Shown here: positions 6,318-12,072 of the stretch, piece by piece
Numbering within the stretch: position 1 is the first letter of the stretch
Layout: the number at the start of each line of letters is the position of its first letter
Assembly: GCA_001795235.1 (NCBI GenBank)
Contig: MGNZ01000110.1
Location: forward strand, 6,029-18,225
Direction of reading: 5' to 3'
Source: Chloroflexi bacterium RBG_16_64_32
Lineage (GTDB): Bacteria; Chloroflexota; Dehalococcoidia; SM23-28-2; RBG-16-64-32
DNA length: 12,197 nt
The notes under the pieces: model-generated
What the model was told of the DNA's origin: nothing
The model's input: the letters and a program-made list of their open reading frames with translations, nothing else
Databases searched by the model: none
Program-made: the position numbers and the translations under genes

Positions 6318-7321
6318 TTGGCAAGGCCGACGAATACCTCGTGCATCAGACGGAGAAGCCGCTGGCCCAAGTGGCGTCGGACCACCCGGAGTGGCAGGAT
6401 CGATTCTACTTCAACATTCACGACCGCGAGGGCAAGTTCGCGGCGATCACCGGCCTGGGCGCCTTCCCTAATCGCAAGGTAGGCCCGCACGGCATGGTGC
6501 AGGCGTACATGTTCGCGGTCATTAACGATCAGCACTACAGCTACCTCAACGTCCGCCCCATCAACGCTGATAGGGACGAGATGCAGGCTGGTACGCTCTC
6601 CTACGCTATCGTGGAGCCCCTGAAGGCCTGGCGCCTGGATGTGGCCGACGAGGCAAACGGTATCAAAGGGTCGCTGGTGTTCCGCCCGCGCTGTCCGCTG
6701 TACACTTTCAGCCGCGTCTACTGGCAAGACGGTCATAGGCTGGTCGCAAACCAGATGCACTACACCCAGGCCGGACTCTACGAAGGCTCGTTCACCGTGG
6801 GTGGGGAGACGTTCACGGACATCCTGGGCATGCGCGACCGATCCTGGGGCGTGCGTGACATGGCCAACGTGCCCGTCTGGTACTGGATCTCCGCCCAGTT
6901 CACCGGGTTCTGCATCTCCGCCTGGCTGTGGGAGACGCCGGACGGCGAGGTGATCCACGTTGACGGGGGCATCATACCGGAGGAGGGCGACGCGCGGCAG
7001 GTCACGAAGATAGAGCATGAGCTGGAGCTATGGCCGGGTACGAAGCGGCCCAGGATCGGGAGGTTCACGCTAACCACAGCGGATGGCGAGCGGATGGCGC
7101 TGGAGGCATCTGAGATCGGGACGATCTTCCTGGGGCCGGTTGCCAGCGCGTGGTCCGACTCTGACGCCAAGGCCCTGGGACACGCCGATGCCAGCGCTTT
7201 CGGGTTTGACCAGCACTGCCGCTTCCGGATGAACGGCGAGACGGGCTACGGCATTGTGGAATACATGATGACCGGGGGCAGCCGTCGCTATGGCATCCCG
7301 CGCACGCAGATGGGAGGGTAG
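6314..7321 (+). CDS. Tocopherol-cyclase/CrtC-like lipocalin-fold protein (DUF7064/7065-like)
   Basis: This 335-aa protein starts at GTG 6314, 7 nt after AAGGAGGG (6300-6307), and overlaps the upstream stop by 4 nt, so translation is coupled to the ArsA-like gene. It is rich in beta strands and Trp/Tyr and has the block MRDRSWGVRDMANV (about 6829-6870). That RD.SWG.RD signature marks a family related to hydroxyneurosporene dehydratase (CrtC) and AttH lipocalin-like proteins, which bind or modify hydrophobic, often terpenoid or steroid-like substrates. No signal peptide or membrane helix is seen. A soluble lipid-binding or lipid-modifying role beside an Hsp20-fused ArsA-like partner is reasonable but inferred. 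The gene ends 3 bp from the stop of the convergent regulator. Confidence 0.7.
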   Translation: MIGKADEYLVHQTEKPLAQVASDHPEWQDRFYFNIHDREGKFAAITGLGAFPNRKVGPHGMVQAYMFAVINDQHYSYLNVRPINADRDEMQAGTLSYAIVEPLKAWRLDVADEANGIKGSLVFRPRCPLYTFSRVYWQDGHRLVANQMHYTQAGLYEGSFTVGGETFTDILGMRDRSWGVRDMANVPVWYWISAQFTGFCISAWLWETPDGEVIHVDGGIIPEEGDARQVTKIEHELELWPGTKRPRIGRFTLTTADGERMALEASEIGTIFLGPVASAWSDSDAKALGHADASAFGFDQHCRFRMNGETGYGIVEYMMTGGSRRYGIPRTQMGG

Positions 7322-7324
7322 GGT

Positions 7325-7633
7325 CTAGGCGGGCGTCTGGGCCCGGCGGTCCTCCAGGATTCGCCGGAGGGCGGTGATCATTTGAGCCACGTTGAGCGTC
7401 CCATACACGGGGAAGCTGAACAGGGCGGGCTCGTCGATGTTGTAGATGTTGCGGCGGCCCACCCGTTTCTTCTCGATGAAGCCGCCGTGCTCCAGGTCGC
7501 GCACGATCTGGTATACGGCGCGCTCGGTGAGGTCGGTGCCGCGGGCTATCTCACGTAGGGTGGCGCGGGAGTTCTGAAAGAGGTGGGTCAACACCAGACC
7601 GTAATTGCTTAAGAAGTTCCATTTCTTGGGCAT
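7325..7633 (-). CDS. Winged helix-turn-helix transcriptional regulator (MarR/ArsR-like)
   Basis: ATG 7633 is preferred over GTG 7642 because GAGGAG lies 8 nt upstream of the ATG; it would directly abut the GTG. The protein is about 102 aa. It has a clear winged-helix core: LTHLFQNSRATLREIARGTDLTERAVYQIVRDLEHGGFIEKKRVGRRNIYNID, with a positioning helix, a recognition helix around TERAVYQIVRDLE, and a basic wing KKRVGRRN. A C-terminal helix (VAQMITALRRILEDRR) probably serves dimerisation. There is no ligand-binding domain and no metal-binding cysteine. It faces away from the sigma-factor gene across a 333-bp gap and converges on the lipocalin-like gene, leaving 3 bp between stops and no room for a terminator. 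Its target is unknown; the intergenic region 7634-7966 is the obvious candidate. Confidence 0.8.
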   Translation of the reverse strand: MPKKWNFLSNYGLVLTHLFQNSRATLREIARGTDLTERAVYQIVRDLEHGGFIEKKRVGRRNIYNIDEPALFSFPVYGTLNVAQMITALRRILEDRRAQTPA

Positions 7634-7966
7634 GCTAACCACTCCTCTTGGCGGGGACGCAACTACCGCAGATTGCCCCGGCCTGTGCCCGATGATCGGT
7701 TTCGCCGAGATATTCCCCGATTATTGTCTCGCAGTGCCTTGACACCCCTCCGAAGGCCAACGTATGCTTTCCGTGTCGATATAGAATTGCGTTTCTGCTT
7801 TGAGTCACTTGCGGATCGATATTAAGATGCCGGTGTCCCGAACCGAGAAACTACTTTGCGGTATATGGATACAAAATTCAAGTGATATTATGCGCCTAAC
7901 ATTCCTGGATGTCTAGCTTTCTCGCCTAGCAAGCGCTAAGTTTTTCAGGAGCACGCACCCCGTAAG
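7634..7966. other. AT-richer divergent intergenic region
   Basis: This 333-bp stretch between the divergent regulator and sigma-factor genes is visibly more AT-rich than the rest of the window and has no credible ORF. It contains a TTGACA promoter (7739-7768), a second extended -10 TGATATTAT (7883-7891), direct repeats TCGATAT at 7776-7782 and 7816-7822 (40 bp apart), and a small stem TAGC/GCTA followed by TTTTT (7927-7945). It may hold a long regulated leader or a small RNA. Neither can be shown here. Confidence 0.5.
7739..7768 (+). promoter_or_regulatory. Sigma70-type promoter upstream of the sigma-factor gene
   Basis: A perfect TTGACA (7739-7744) is followed after 18 bp by TATGCT (7763-7768; 4 of 6). 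Transcription would begin near 7775, leaving a leader of about 190 nt before ATG 7967. A second extended -10 at 7883-7891 lacks a good -35. Confidence 0.45.
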
Positions 7967-8539
7967 ATGCCATCCCTTCCCAAGCTCTTCCGCTCCTCCG
8001 CCACCGACTCCGCCGACGGGGCGGCCCGTCGGCTCGACCAGTTCGCGGAGAAGTATCAGCAGTTCTTTCCCCGCGTCTTCGCTTACGTTTACGGCCGTGT
8101 CCGCGACGTCCACCAGACGGAGGACCTCGTGTCAGAGGTGTTTGAGCGGGCCTTTCTCAAGATGAGCTCCTTGCGCAACGATGAGGCGTTCTCCACCTGG
8201 CTGTTCACCATCGCCCGTAACGTTGTCACCAGCCAAGCCCGTAAGCGCGGCCGCGAGACGGTCGTGGACCCCGACATCCTGCGTTCGGTCGTCGCCAGCA
8301 ACGTCTCGGTGGAGAACGAGATACTGGTCCGCGAGGAGGTGGCGGCCGTCATCGACTGCTTGAAGACGTTCCCCCAGCGCGAGCAGGACATCGTCTCCCT
8401 GAAGTTCGACGCGGAGCTCGGCAACAGCCAGATCGCCAAGATCATGGGCCTGAGTGAGGCTAACGTTCGCGTCATCCTCTTCCGCACGCTGCGCAAGCTG
8501 CGGGAGATCATGAAGTCCGGCGCCGCGCCCCGCGAGTAG
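7967..8539 (+). CDS. ECF-type sigma-70 family RNA polymerase sigma factor
   Basis: This 190-aa protein has only regions 2 and 4, typical of ECF (group 4) sigma factors. Region 2 includes DQFAEKYQQFFPRVFAYVYGRV, TEDLVSEVFERAFLKM and FSTWLFTIARNVV, for core binding and -10 recognition. Region 4 includes CLKTFPQREQDIVSLKF and the helix-turn-helix GNSQIAKIMGLSEANVRVILFRTLRKLREIM, for -35 recognition. The linker of about 35 residues carries no extra domain. ATG 7967 lacks a well-spaced Shine-Dalgarno (AGGAG lies 15 nt away), so translation may be weak or controlled. No anti-sigma gene is adjacent, which is unusual for ECF factors. The stop TAG (8537-8539) is the start of a REP-like sequence, so the C-terminus GAAPRE may have been trimmed or set by repeat insertion. 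Confidence 0.88.
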   Translation: MPSLPKLFRSSATDSADGAARRLDQFAEKYQQFFPRVFAYVYGRVRDVHQTEDLVSEVFERAFLKMSSLRNDEAFSTWLFTIARNVVTSQARKRGRETVVDPDILRSVVASNVSVENEILVREEVAAVIDCLKTFPQREQDIVSLKFDAELGNSQIAKIMGLSEANVRVILFRTLRKLREIMKSGAAPRE

Positions 8540-8580
8540 GGGCGACCTGAAGCCTGCCCCCCTCAGGCGGGGTCGTCCGC
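8536..8580 (+). repeat. Degenerate REP-like element overlapping the sigma-factor stop
   Basis: GTAGGGGCGACCT (8536-8548) is identical to the first 13 nt of the REP beside the RAYT gene (10138-10150). After that the sequence diverges: outer arms GGGCGACC (8540-8547) and GGTCGTCC (8571-8578) pair with one G-T wobble around an inner GCCTG/CAGGC hairpin. The sigma-factor stop codon TAG lies at its left edge. Confidence 0.55.
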
Positions 8581-8630
8581 AGGCAAGGCGGGGGCTAACC
8601 TGGTCGGCCTAACAGGCGTTTACCATTTGA

Positions 8631-8652
8631 GTGGGAGCGATGTGGCTCCCAC
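8631..8652. repeat. Perfect 8-bp palindromic hairpin
   Basis: GTGGGAGC (8631-8638) and GCTCCCAC (8645-8652) are exact reverse complements with a GATGTG loop. It is REP-like in shape but different in sequence from the RAYT-associated REP. No T-tract follows, so a terminator role is uncertain. Confidence 0.5.
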
Positions 8653-8784
8653 CGTAGTAGCCCCTCGACGTGGCTCTTCACGTTCTTCCACCCACGCCGG
8701 GGGGTTCTTTCATTGCGGCATAGGCAGCGGCCCCGCCAGCCAGGGGTTTCGGTGCGTGGGCCGCGATAACGCATATCCGCTCGT

Positions 8785-8801
8785 CCTGAGCCTGTCGAAG
8801 G
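8785..8801 (+). repeat. Dispersed repeat CCTGAGCCTGTCGAAGG, copy 1
   Basis: The 17-nt core recurs exactly at 11498-11514 and, in the opposite orientation and split by an insertion, at 11996-12026. This short sequence is familiar as a high-copy dispersed repeat in environmental GC-rich genomes. Confidence 0.65.
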
Positions 8802-8813
8802 TCGAGCGCAGGG

Positions 8814-8842
8814 GCTCATGGTTCGCCAGGCTCACCATGAGC
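8814..8842. terminator. 9-bp stem hairpin between convergent genes
   Basis: GCTCATGGT (8814-8822) and ACCATGAGC (8834-8842) form a perfect stem around an 11-nt loop containing AGGCTC. It lies 19 bp past the CoA-transferase stop, suiting transcript 3'-end formation, but there is no T-tract. It may equally be part of the dispersed repeat family. Confidence 0.4.
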
Positions 8843-8861
8843 GGGACACGGCGGTTCCCGG

Positions 8862-10112
8862 CTACGACTTCTTCGTCTCCGCCGTCCGCGGGCCGATCAC
8901 GCCTTCTGTACGCAGACCCTCGATCTCCTCCCACGATAACCCCGCCTCCAGCAGCACCTCCTCCGTGTGCTGGCCGAACTCCGGCGCCGGACGCCGGATG
9001 CTCCCCGGCGTGGCGTGTAGATTAACCGCCGGGCCCACAATGCGCATCGGCCCATAGGAGGGGTGCTCGAAGGTGGTCACCATCTCGTTCTCCACGACCT
9101 GCGGGTCGGAGGCGAGGTCGCTGTACTCCTGGACGACCTCCACGACCATGTCGTGCTGTCGCAGCAGGTCGACCCACTCGCGCGCGGGCTTCATGGCGAA
9201 CAGCTCGTCCAGTTTGGCGATGGTTGCCATGAGCTCAACCGCGTGGGTGCGCATCCAGTCGATGTCCAGCACCTCCGGCTCCGGGAGGACACCTGTCGCG
9301 TCCTGCATAGTCGAGCGAAAGACAGGCCAGTAGCGGCCCATCTGGGCCATGGCCAGCATCACCCACTTGCCGTCCTTTGCTTTGTAGTGGTTCCATATGG
9401 GGCTGGTCAGCCGCCGTGATATGCGGGGTATCGGCTGGCCGGCGTAGGTGCCGGTGGTGGCGTAGCTGGTGACGTTGAACGCTTGCGAGGCGAGGACGGC
9501 CTGGAGGAGCGACCCGTCCAGCTCCTGCCCCTGGCCGGTGCGCTCGCGGTGGAAGAGGGCCAGCATTATGCCGTAGGCGAGGAGGAAGGCGCTGACCTGG
9601 TCGGCGAAGCCGTTGAACGTGCGCGTGGGCGGCGTCTCCGGCTCCCCGGTCACGCTCATCATGCCGCCGCGGGCCTGGGCCAGCGGGTCCAGGGCGGGCC
9701 TGGTCGCATCGGGCCCTTTGAGCCCGAACCCCGACGCAGAGCAGTAGATGAGGCGGGGGTTGGTCTTGGACAAGGTCTCGTAGTCGATCCCCAGGCGTTT
9801 GTTCACGCCCGGCCGGAAGTTCTGCACCACGACATCGGCGCCCTCCGCCAGGCGGTAGAACAGCTCGCGCCCGCGGTCGGTCTTGAGGTCGAGGACGATG
9901 CCGCGCTTGTTACGGTTGTGCGTCTCGAAGTAAGCGTTGACGCCGCCGGGCGTCACCTCGTAGCGGATCAGTGAGCGGCCGGGGTCCGGGGAGTCCGGCC
10001 CTTCTATTTTGATCACGTCCGCGCCCCAGTCGGACAGCATGGCCGTGGTCATCGGCCCCTGCTGCCAGACGGTCAGGTCCAGGACGCGTATGCCCTCAAG
10101 CGCCTGCGTCAT
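8862..10112 (-). CDS. CaiB/BaiF family class III CoA-transferase
   Basis: ATG 10112 is chosen because GGGAGGAG lies 4-5 nt upstream and the canonical start MTQALEGIRVLDLT follows. The open frame runs further to 10205, but that stretch translates REP sequence (GDLKVAP). The product is 416 aa, normal for the family. Class III CoA-transferases move CoA between carboxylic acids through an Asp-linked intermediate. Visible landmarks are GPMTTAMLSDWGADVIKIE (about 19-37), NRNKRGIVLDLK (66-77), DVVVQNFRPGV (93-103), and ALDPLAQARGG with the likely catalytic D142. The C-terminal part has VENEMV and GP..RP.PEFGQHTEEVL, also typical. Relatives act on formyl/oxalyl, carnitine, bile acid, mesaconyl and alkylsuccinyl CoA; the substrate here cannot be told. 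It is the last - strand gene before the repeat-rich gap, with a RAYT element inserted just upstream. Confidence 0.9.
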   Translation of the reverse strand: MTQALEGIRVLDLTVWQQGPMTTAMLSDWGADVIKIEGPDSPDPGRSLIRYEVTPGGVNAYFETHNRNKRGIVLDLKTDRGRELFYRLAEGADVVVQNFRPGVNKRLGIDYETLSKTNPRLIYCSASGFGLKGPDATRPALDPLAQARGGMMSVTGEPETPPTRTFNGFADQVSAFLLAYGIMLALFHRERTGQGQELDGSLLQAVLASQAFNVTSYATTGTYAGQPIPRISRRLTSPIWNHYKAKDGKWVMLAMAQMGRYWPVFRSTMQDATGVLPEPEVLDIDWMRTHAVELMATIAKLDELFAMKPAREWVDLLRQHDMVVEVVQEYSDLASDPQVVENEMVTTFEHPSYGPMRIVGPAVNLHATPGSIRRPAPEFGQHTEEVLLEAGLSWEEIEGLRTEGVIGPRTAETKKS

Positions 10113-10137
10113 CGGCTCCTCCCAACGTCGCCAACGT

Positions 10138-10163
10138 GTAGGGGCGACCTTCAGGTCGCCCGC
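10138..10163 (-). repeat. REP hairpin, left copy
   Basis: GGGCGACCT (10142-10150) and AGGTCGCCC (10153-10161) form a perfect stem around TC, preceded by GTAG and followed by GC. The RAYT stop codon TGA (10153-10151 on the - strand) lies in the hairpin apex. The element ends 26 bp upstream of the CoA-transferase ATG. Confidence 0.8.
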
Positions 10164-10630
10164 AGAGCAGTCAGAAGCGATCCTCCGGAGAAAGGATATT
10201 CCCAAGCTGACTCTACGAGACCAGCTCTGACCGGGTTATAGAAGATGTATTCAGCCACCGTCCGCATGTCTCCGTCTTTTCTAAGGACGTGCTCATGATA
10301 GCCCTTTTGCCAAAGCGACTGCTTGAACGCTTGACGATAGCAGTAAGCTGACACCTGCTTGAAGGTTTTCATGAATCGAATCAGGTTGCTACCTTCCCCA
10401 CCCTCGAGAAGAAGGTGGAGATGGTCAGGCATGAAGAAGTATACGAGCACCACCATGCTGTGGCGAGGCGATGTCTTCTCTAGGGCCGAGACGCACATCT
10501 GGATAGCGCGGCCATTATGGAAGAGAGCGAAGCGCTGAGCAGTTGAGATGACCACGCTGAAGGCGGCCGGGCCTTGATACACCTCTGGCGCCAGGCGGAT
10601 GCGTTTTGGGGTCGGCAGCAGGCTGCTCAT
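10151..10630 (-). CDS. REP-associated tyrosine transposase (RAYT, IS200-like Y1 superfamily)
   Basis: This 159-aa protein starts from ATG 10630; GTG 10639, which could use a GAGGT inside the upstream REP, would add 3 residues. Y1 HUH transposases nick single-stranded DNA hairpins through a tyrosine. The HUH motif is VYFFMPDHLHLLLEGG (H70 and H72). The helix after it, FMKTFKQVSAYCYRQAF, holds the candidate catalytic tyrosines (Y96, Y98). The family signature LWQKGYHEHVLR and the C-terminal YIFYNPVRAGLVE...YPFSG are clear. The length matches RAYT proteins, and the gene looks intact. It ends inside the left REP and starts just after the right REP. RAYTs usually mobilise REP elements in trans and are often domesticated single-copy genes. 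Confidence 0.85.
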   Translation of the reverse strand: MSSLLPTPKRIRLAPEVYQGPAAFSVVISTAQRFALFHNGRAIQMCVSALEKTSPRHSMVVLVYFFMPDHLHLLLEGGEGSNLIRFMKTFKQVSAYCYRQAFKQSLWQKGYHEHVLRKDGDMRTVAEYIFYNPVRAGLVESAWEYPFSGGSLLTALRAT

Positions 10631-10642
10631 GATCCGCACTCA

Positions 10643-10668
10643 GCGGGCGACCTCAAGGTCGCCCCTAC
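10643..10668 (+). repeat. REP hairpin, right copy
   Basis: GGGCGACCT (10645-10653) and AGGTCGCCC (10656-10664) form a perfect stem around CA, followed by CTAC. Its reverse complement matches the left copy except for one loop base. It lies 48 bp past the SIR2 stop and just upstream of the RAYT start. Confidence 0.8.
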
Positions 10669-10716
10669 AAATCTGTATCCCTGCGATGCTCTCGTCCTCG
10701 GTCTGCCGGCCGGACG

Positions 10717-11529
10717 TCACCGCGCGCCCGCCATCTCCCGCAGCCGCGACATCACTATAGGCAGCGACCGGCCCGCCGGGGCCCTCAGCACGATGTCCGA
10801 CATGTCGGTAAGCGGCGTCTCGTTGGGGTTCACCTCGATGAGCCTGCCCCCGTTCCGCTTGACGTCGACCGGAAACCCGGCCGCCGGGTAGACCACTGCG
10901 CTGGTACCCACCAGCAGCATGCAGTCGCACATCTCGGTCTGTAGAAGGCACTCGTCCAGGGCATCGCGGGGGATCGGCTCCCCGAACATCACCGTATCGC
11001 TCTTGACGATGCCGCCGCAGTCGGGGCAGGTGGGCGGCAGCTCGTCGATGGCGAACTGGTCGAGGGGCCAGCGCCGGCCGCAGCCCAGGCAGCGGAGTTT
11101 GGTGCGATTGCCGTGGATCTCCGTAATGGCGCGGCTGCCCGCCTCCTGGTGAAGGTTATCAATGTTCTGGGTGATGATGTGCTTCAGGTATCCCAGGTCC
11201 TCCATCTCCTTGAGGGCAAGGTGTCCGGCATTGGGCTTAGCCTGGGCCAGGGCGTCAACCAGCTCCTGGTAGGAGCCGGTGCGACTGATCCGCTCCTCCC
11301 ACCACTGCTTGGGGTCGTCCAGGAAGCGGTCGTAGCCGCGCATGTCCGGCTCGCCGTACTTGGTCCACAGGCCGCCGGGCCCGCGGAAAGGCGGGATGTC
11401 GCTCTCCACGGAGAGCCCGGCGCCCACGAGGGCCACGACGTAGTTAGCGGCGAATATGAGCCGGGCCGCCTCGTCTACGGCCTGGTCCAGGGCCTGCCCT
11501 GAGCCTGTCGAAGGGGCCGGTTCGGTCAC
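10717..11529 (-). CDS. SIR2-family NAD-dependent protein deacylase (sirtuin)
   Basis: This 270-aa enzyme removes acyl groups from lysines using NAD. Conserved features are GAGLSVESDIPPFRG (36-50, NAD binding), TQNIDNLHQEAG (120-131), catalytic H139 in HGN, a zinc site C147-x2-C150 / C168-x2-C171, and VGTSAVVYPAAGFP near the C-terminus. It begins with GTG 11529, overlapping the YjbQ stop as GTGA, so the two are translationally coupled. Residues 5-13 (APSTGSGQA) are translated from a dispersed 17-nt repeat, and the family core begins right after, at about LDQAVDEAARLI; the repeat has thus extended the N-terminus without breaking the frame. It is a class III/U-type bacterial sirtuin by overall look; its acyl preference cannot be told. 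A RAYT unit follows. Confidence 0.93.
   Translation of the reverse strand: MTEPAPSTGSGQALDQAVDEAARLIFAANYVVALVGAGLSVESDIPPFRGPGGLWTKYGEPDMRGYDRFLDDPKQWWEERISRTGSYQELVDALAQAKPNAGHLALKEMEDLGYLKHIITQNIDNLHQEAGSRAITEIHGNRTKLRCLGCGRRWPLDQFAIDELPPTCPDCGGIVKSDTVMFGEPIPRDALDECLLQTEMCDCMLLVGTSAVVYPAAGFPVDVKRNGGRLIEVNPNETPLTDMSDIVLRAPAGRSLPIVMSRLREMAGAR
11498..11514 (-). repeat. Dispersed repeat copy 2, inside the sirtuin N-terminal codons
   Basis: This is an exact copy of the 17-nt core found at 8785-8801. On the - strand it is read CCTTCGACAGGCTCAGG and encodes PSTGSG in the sirtuin N-terminus, between the GTG start and the conserved domain. Confidence 0.7.
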
Positions 11530-11972
11530 GGGTTCGCCTCTGTCCTCTCAGGTGTGGCCTCCGCCGGCGTCCCCGCGCGCGCCGCCACCACCGTCACCAG
11601 TACCGACCGCTCCCGGGGGCCGTCGAACTCCGCCAGGTACACGCCCTGCCAGCGCCCCAGCGCCAGCCGCCCTCCGACCACCGGCGCCGCCGCTGAATGG
11701 CCCACCAGGCTGGACTTGATGTGGGCGTGGGCGTTCCCCTCGAGGTGGTGGTAGGAGGCGTCGCTTGGCACCAGCGCTTCCAGCTTCTCCAGCAGGTCGC
11801 GGCCCACGTCCGGGTCGGCGTTCTCGTTGATCACCAGCCCGGCCGTCGTGTGGGGCGCGAACAGGTGGCAGACGCCTTCGTCCACTCCGGAGCGTCGCAC
11901 GGCTTCGTTGACCTGCCCGGTGACGTCTTCCAGGCATTGGGGGGATCGGGTGCGCACGTGTATTCGTTCCAT
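11526..11972 (-). CDS. yjbQ: YjbQ / UPF0047 family protein
   Basis: This 148-aa protein starts at ATG 11972, 8 nt after GGGAGG. UPF0047/YjbQ proteins are small trimeric beta-barrel-like enzymes; E. coli YjbQ has weak thiamine-phosphate synthase activity, but the native role is not settled. The family motifs are all present: HLFAPHTTAGLVINENADPDV (36-56), YHHLEGNAHAHIKSSLVG (74-90) with the clustered metal-binding histidines H76, H82 and H84, and LGRWQGVYLAEFDGPRERSVLV. The C-terminus is slightly extended (GTPAEATPERTEANP), running into the 4-nt overlap with the sirtuin gene. It is the first gene of the yjbQ-sirtuin unit. Its ribosome site lies in the loop of a small hairpin (11978-11994). Confidence 0.93.
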   Translation of the reverse strand: MERIHVRTRSPQCLEDVTGQVNEAVRRSGVDEGVCHLFAPHTTAGLVINENADPDVGRDLLEKLEALVPSDASYHHLEGNAHAHIKSSLVGHSAAAPVVGGRLALGRWQGVYLAEFDGPRERSVLVTVVAARAGTPAEATPERTEANP

Positions 11973-11977
11973 AGCTA

Positions 11978-11994
11978 CTGCCTCCCTTCGGCAG
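11978..11994 (-). promoter_or_regulatory. Hairpin presenting the yjbQ ribosome binding site
   Basis: CTGCC (11978-11982) and GGCAG (11990-11994) form a 5-bp stem whose loop, and one side of the stem, contain the GGGAGG Shine-Dalgarno on the - strand. This could modulate translation start but is short. Confidence 0.3.
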
Positions 11995-11995
11995 G

Positions 11996-12026
11996 CCCTT
12001 CGACTGCGCTCAGGACAGGCTCAGGG
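11996..12026 (-). repeat. Dispersed repeat copy 3, split variant in the yjbQ leader
   Basis: On the + strand this reads CCTTCGAC, then a 12-nt insertion containing TGCGCTCAGGAC, then AGGCTCAGG. Removing the insertion gives the reverse complement of the core at 8785-8801. It lies between the predicted promoter and the start of yjbQ. Confidence 0.6.
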
Positions 12027-12043
12027 CTGGCCTTCGCCGACCC

Positions 12044-12072
12044 ATTATAGCCAGTTGGGACAGCGGCGGCAG
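12044..12072 (-). promoter_or_regulatory. Promoter for the yjbQ-sirtuin unit, overlapped by a palindrome
   Basis: A perfect TATAAT (12049-12044 on the - strand) lies 17 bp after a weak -35, CTGCCG (12072-12067). Transcription would start near 12037, giving a leader of about 65 nt. The -35 falls inside a perfect 7-bp-stem palindrome, GCGGCGG (12063-12069) with CCGCCGC (12076-12082), which could be an operator. Confidence 0.5.

Larger units (their letters stand above)
8540..8861. other. Gene-free stretch made of palindromic repeats between convergent genes
   Basis: About 320 bp between the stop of the sigma factor and the stop of the CoA-transferase. No ORF is supported. It holds, in order, a REP-like cruciform (8536-8580), a perfect hairpin (8631-8652), one copy of the CCTGAGCCTGTCGAAGG repeat (8785-8801) and a 9-bp-stem hairpin (8814-8842). 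These could also serve as a bidirectional terminator for the convergent genes. Confidence 0.7.
10138..10668 (-). mobile_element. RAYT gene flanked by inverted REP hairpins
   Basis: A transposase gene lies between two near-identical 26-nt palindromic elements in opposite orientation (10138-10163 and 10643-10668), which differ at one loop base when reverse-complemented. This arrangement is known for REP-associated tyrosine transposases. The 531-bp unit sits between the SIR2 gene and the CoA-transferase gene, all on the - strand. Confidence 0.75.

Noticed and set aside
8536..8842. CRISPR array
   Set aside because: The repeats here are different palindromes at irregular spacing, with no repeated unit and spacer pattern and no cas genes.
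9483..9974. + strand open frame inside the CoA-transferase gene
   Set aside because: It overlaps a well-conserved enzyme on the other strand and shows only low-complexity, His/Gly/Val-rich shadow sequence.
10113..10205. N-terminal extension of the CoA-transferase to 10205
   Set aside because: The added residues translate the REP hairpin (GDLKVAP) and lack family similarity; ATG 10112 has a good ribosome site.
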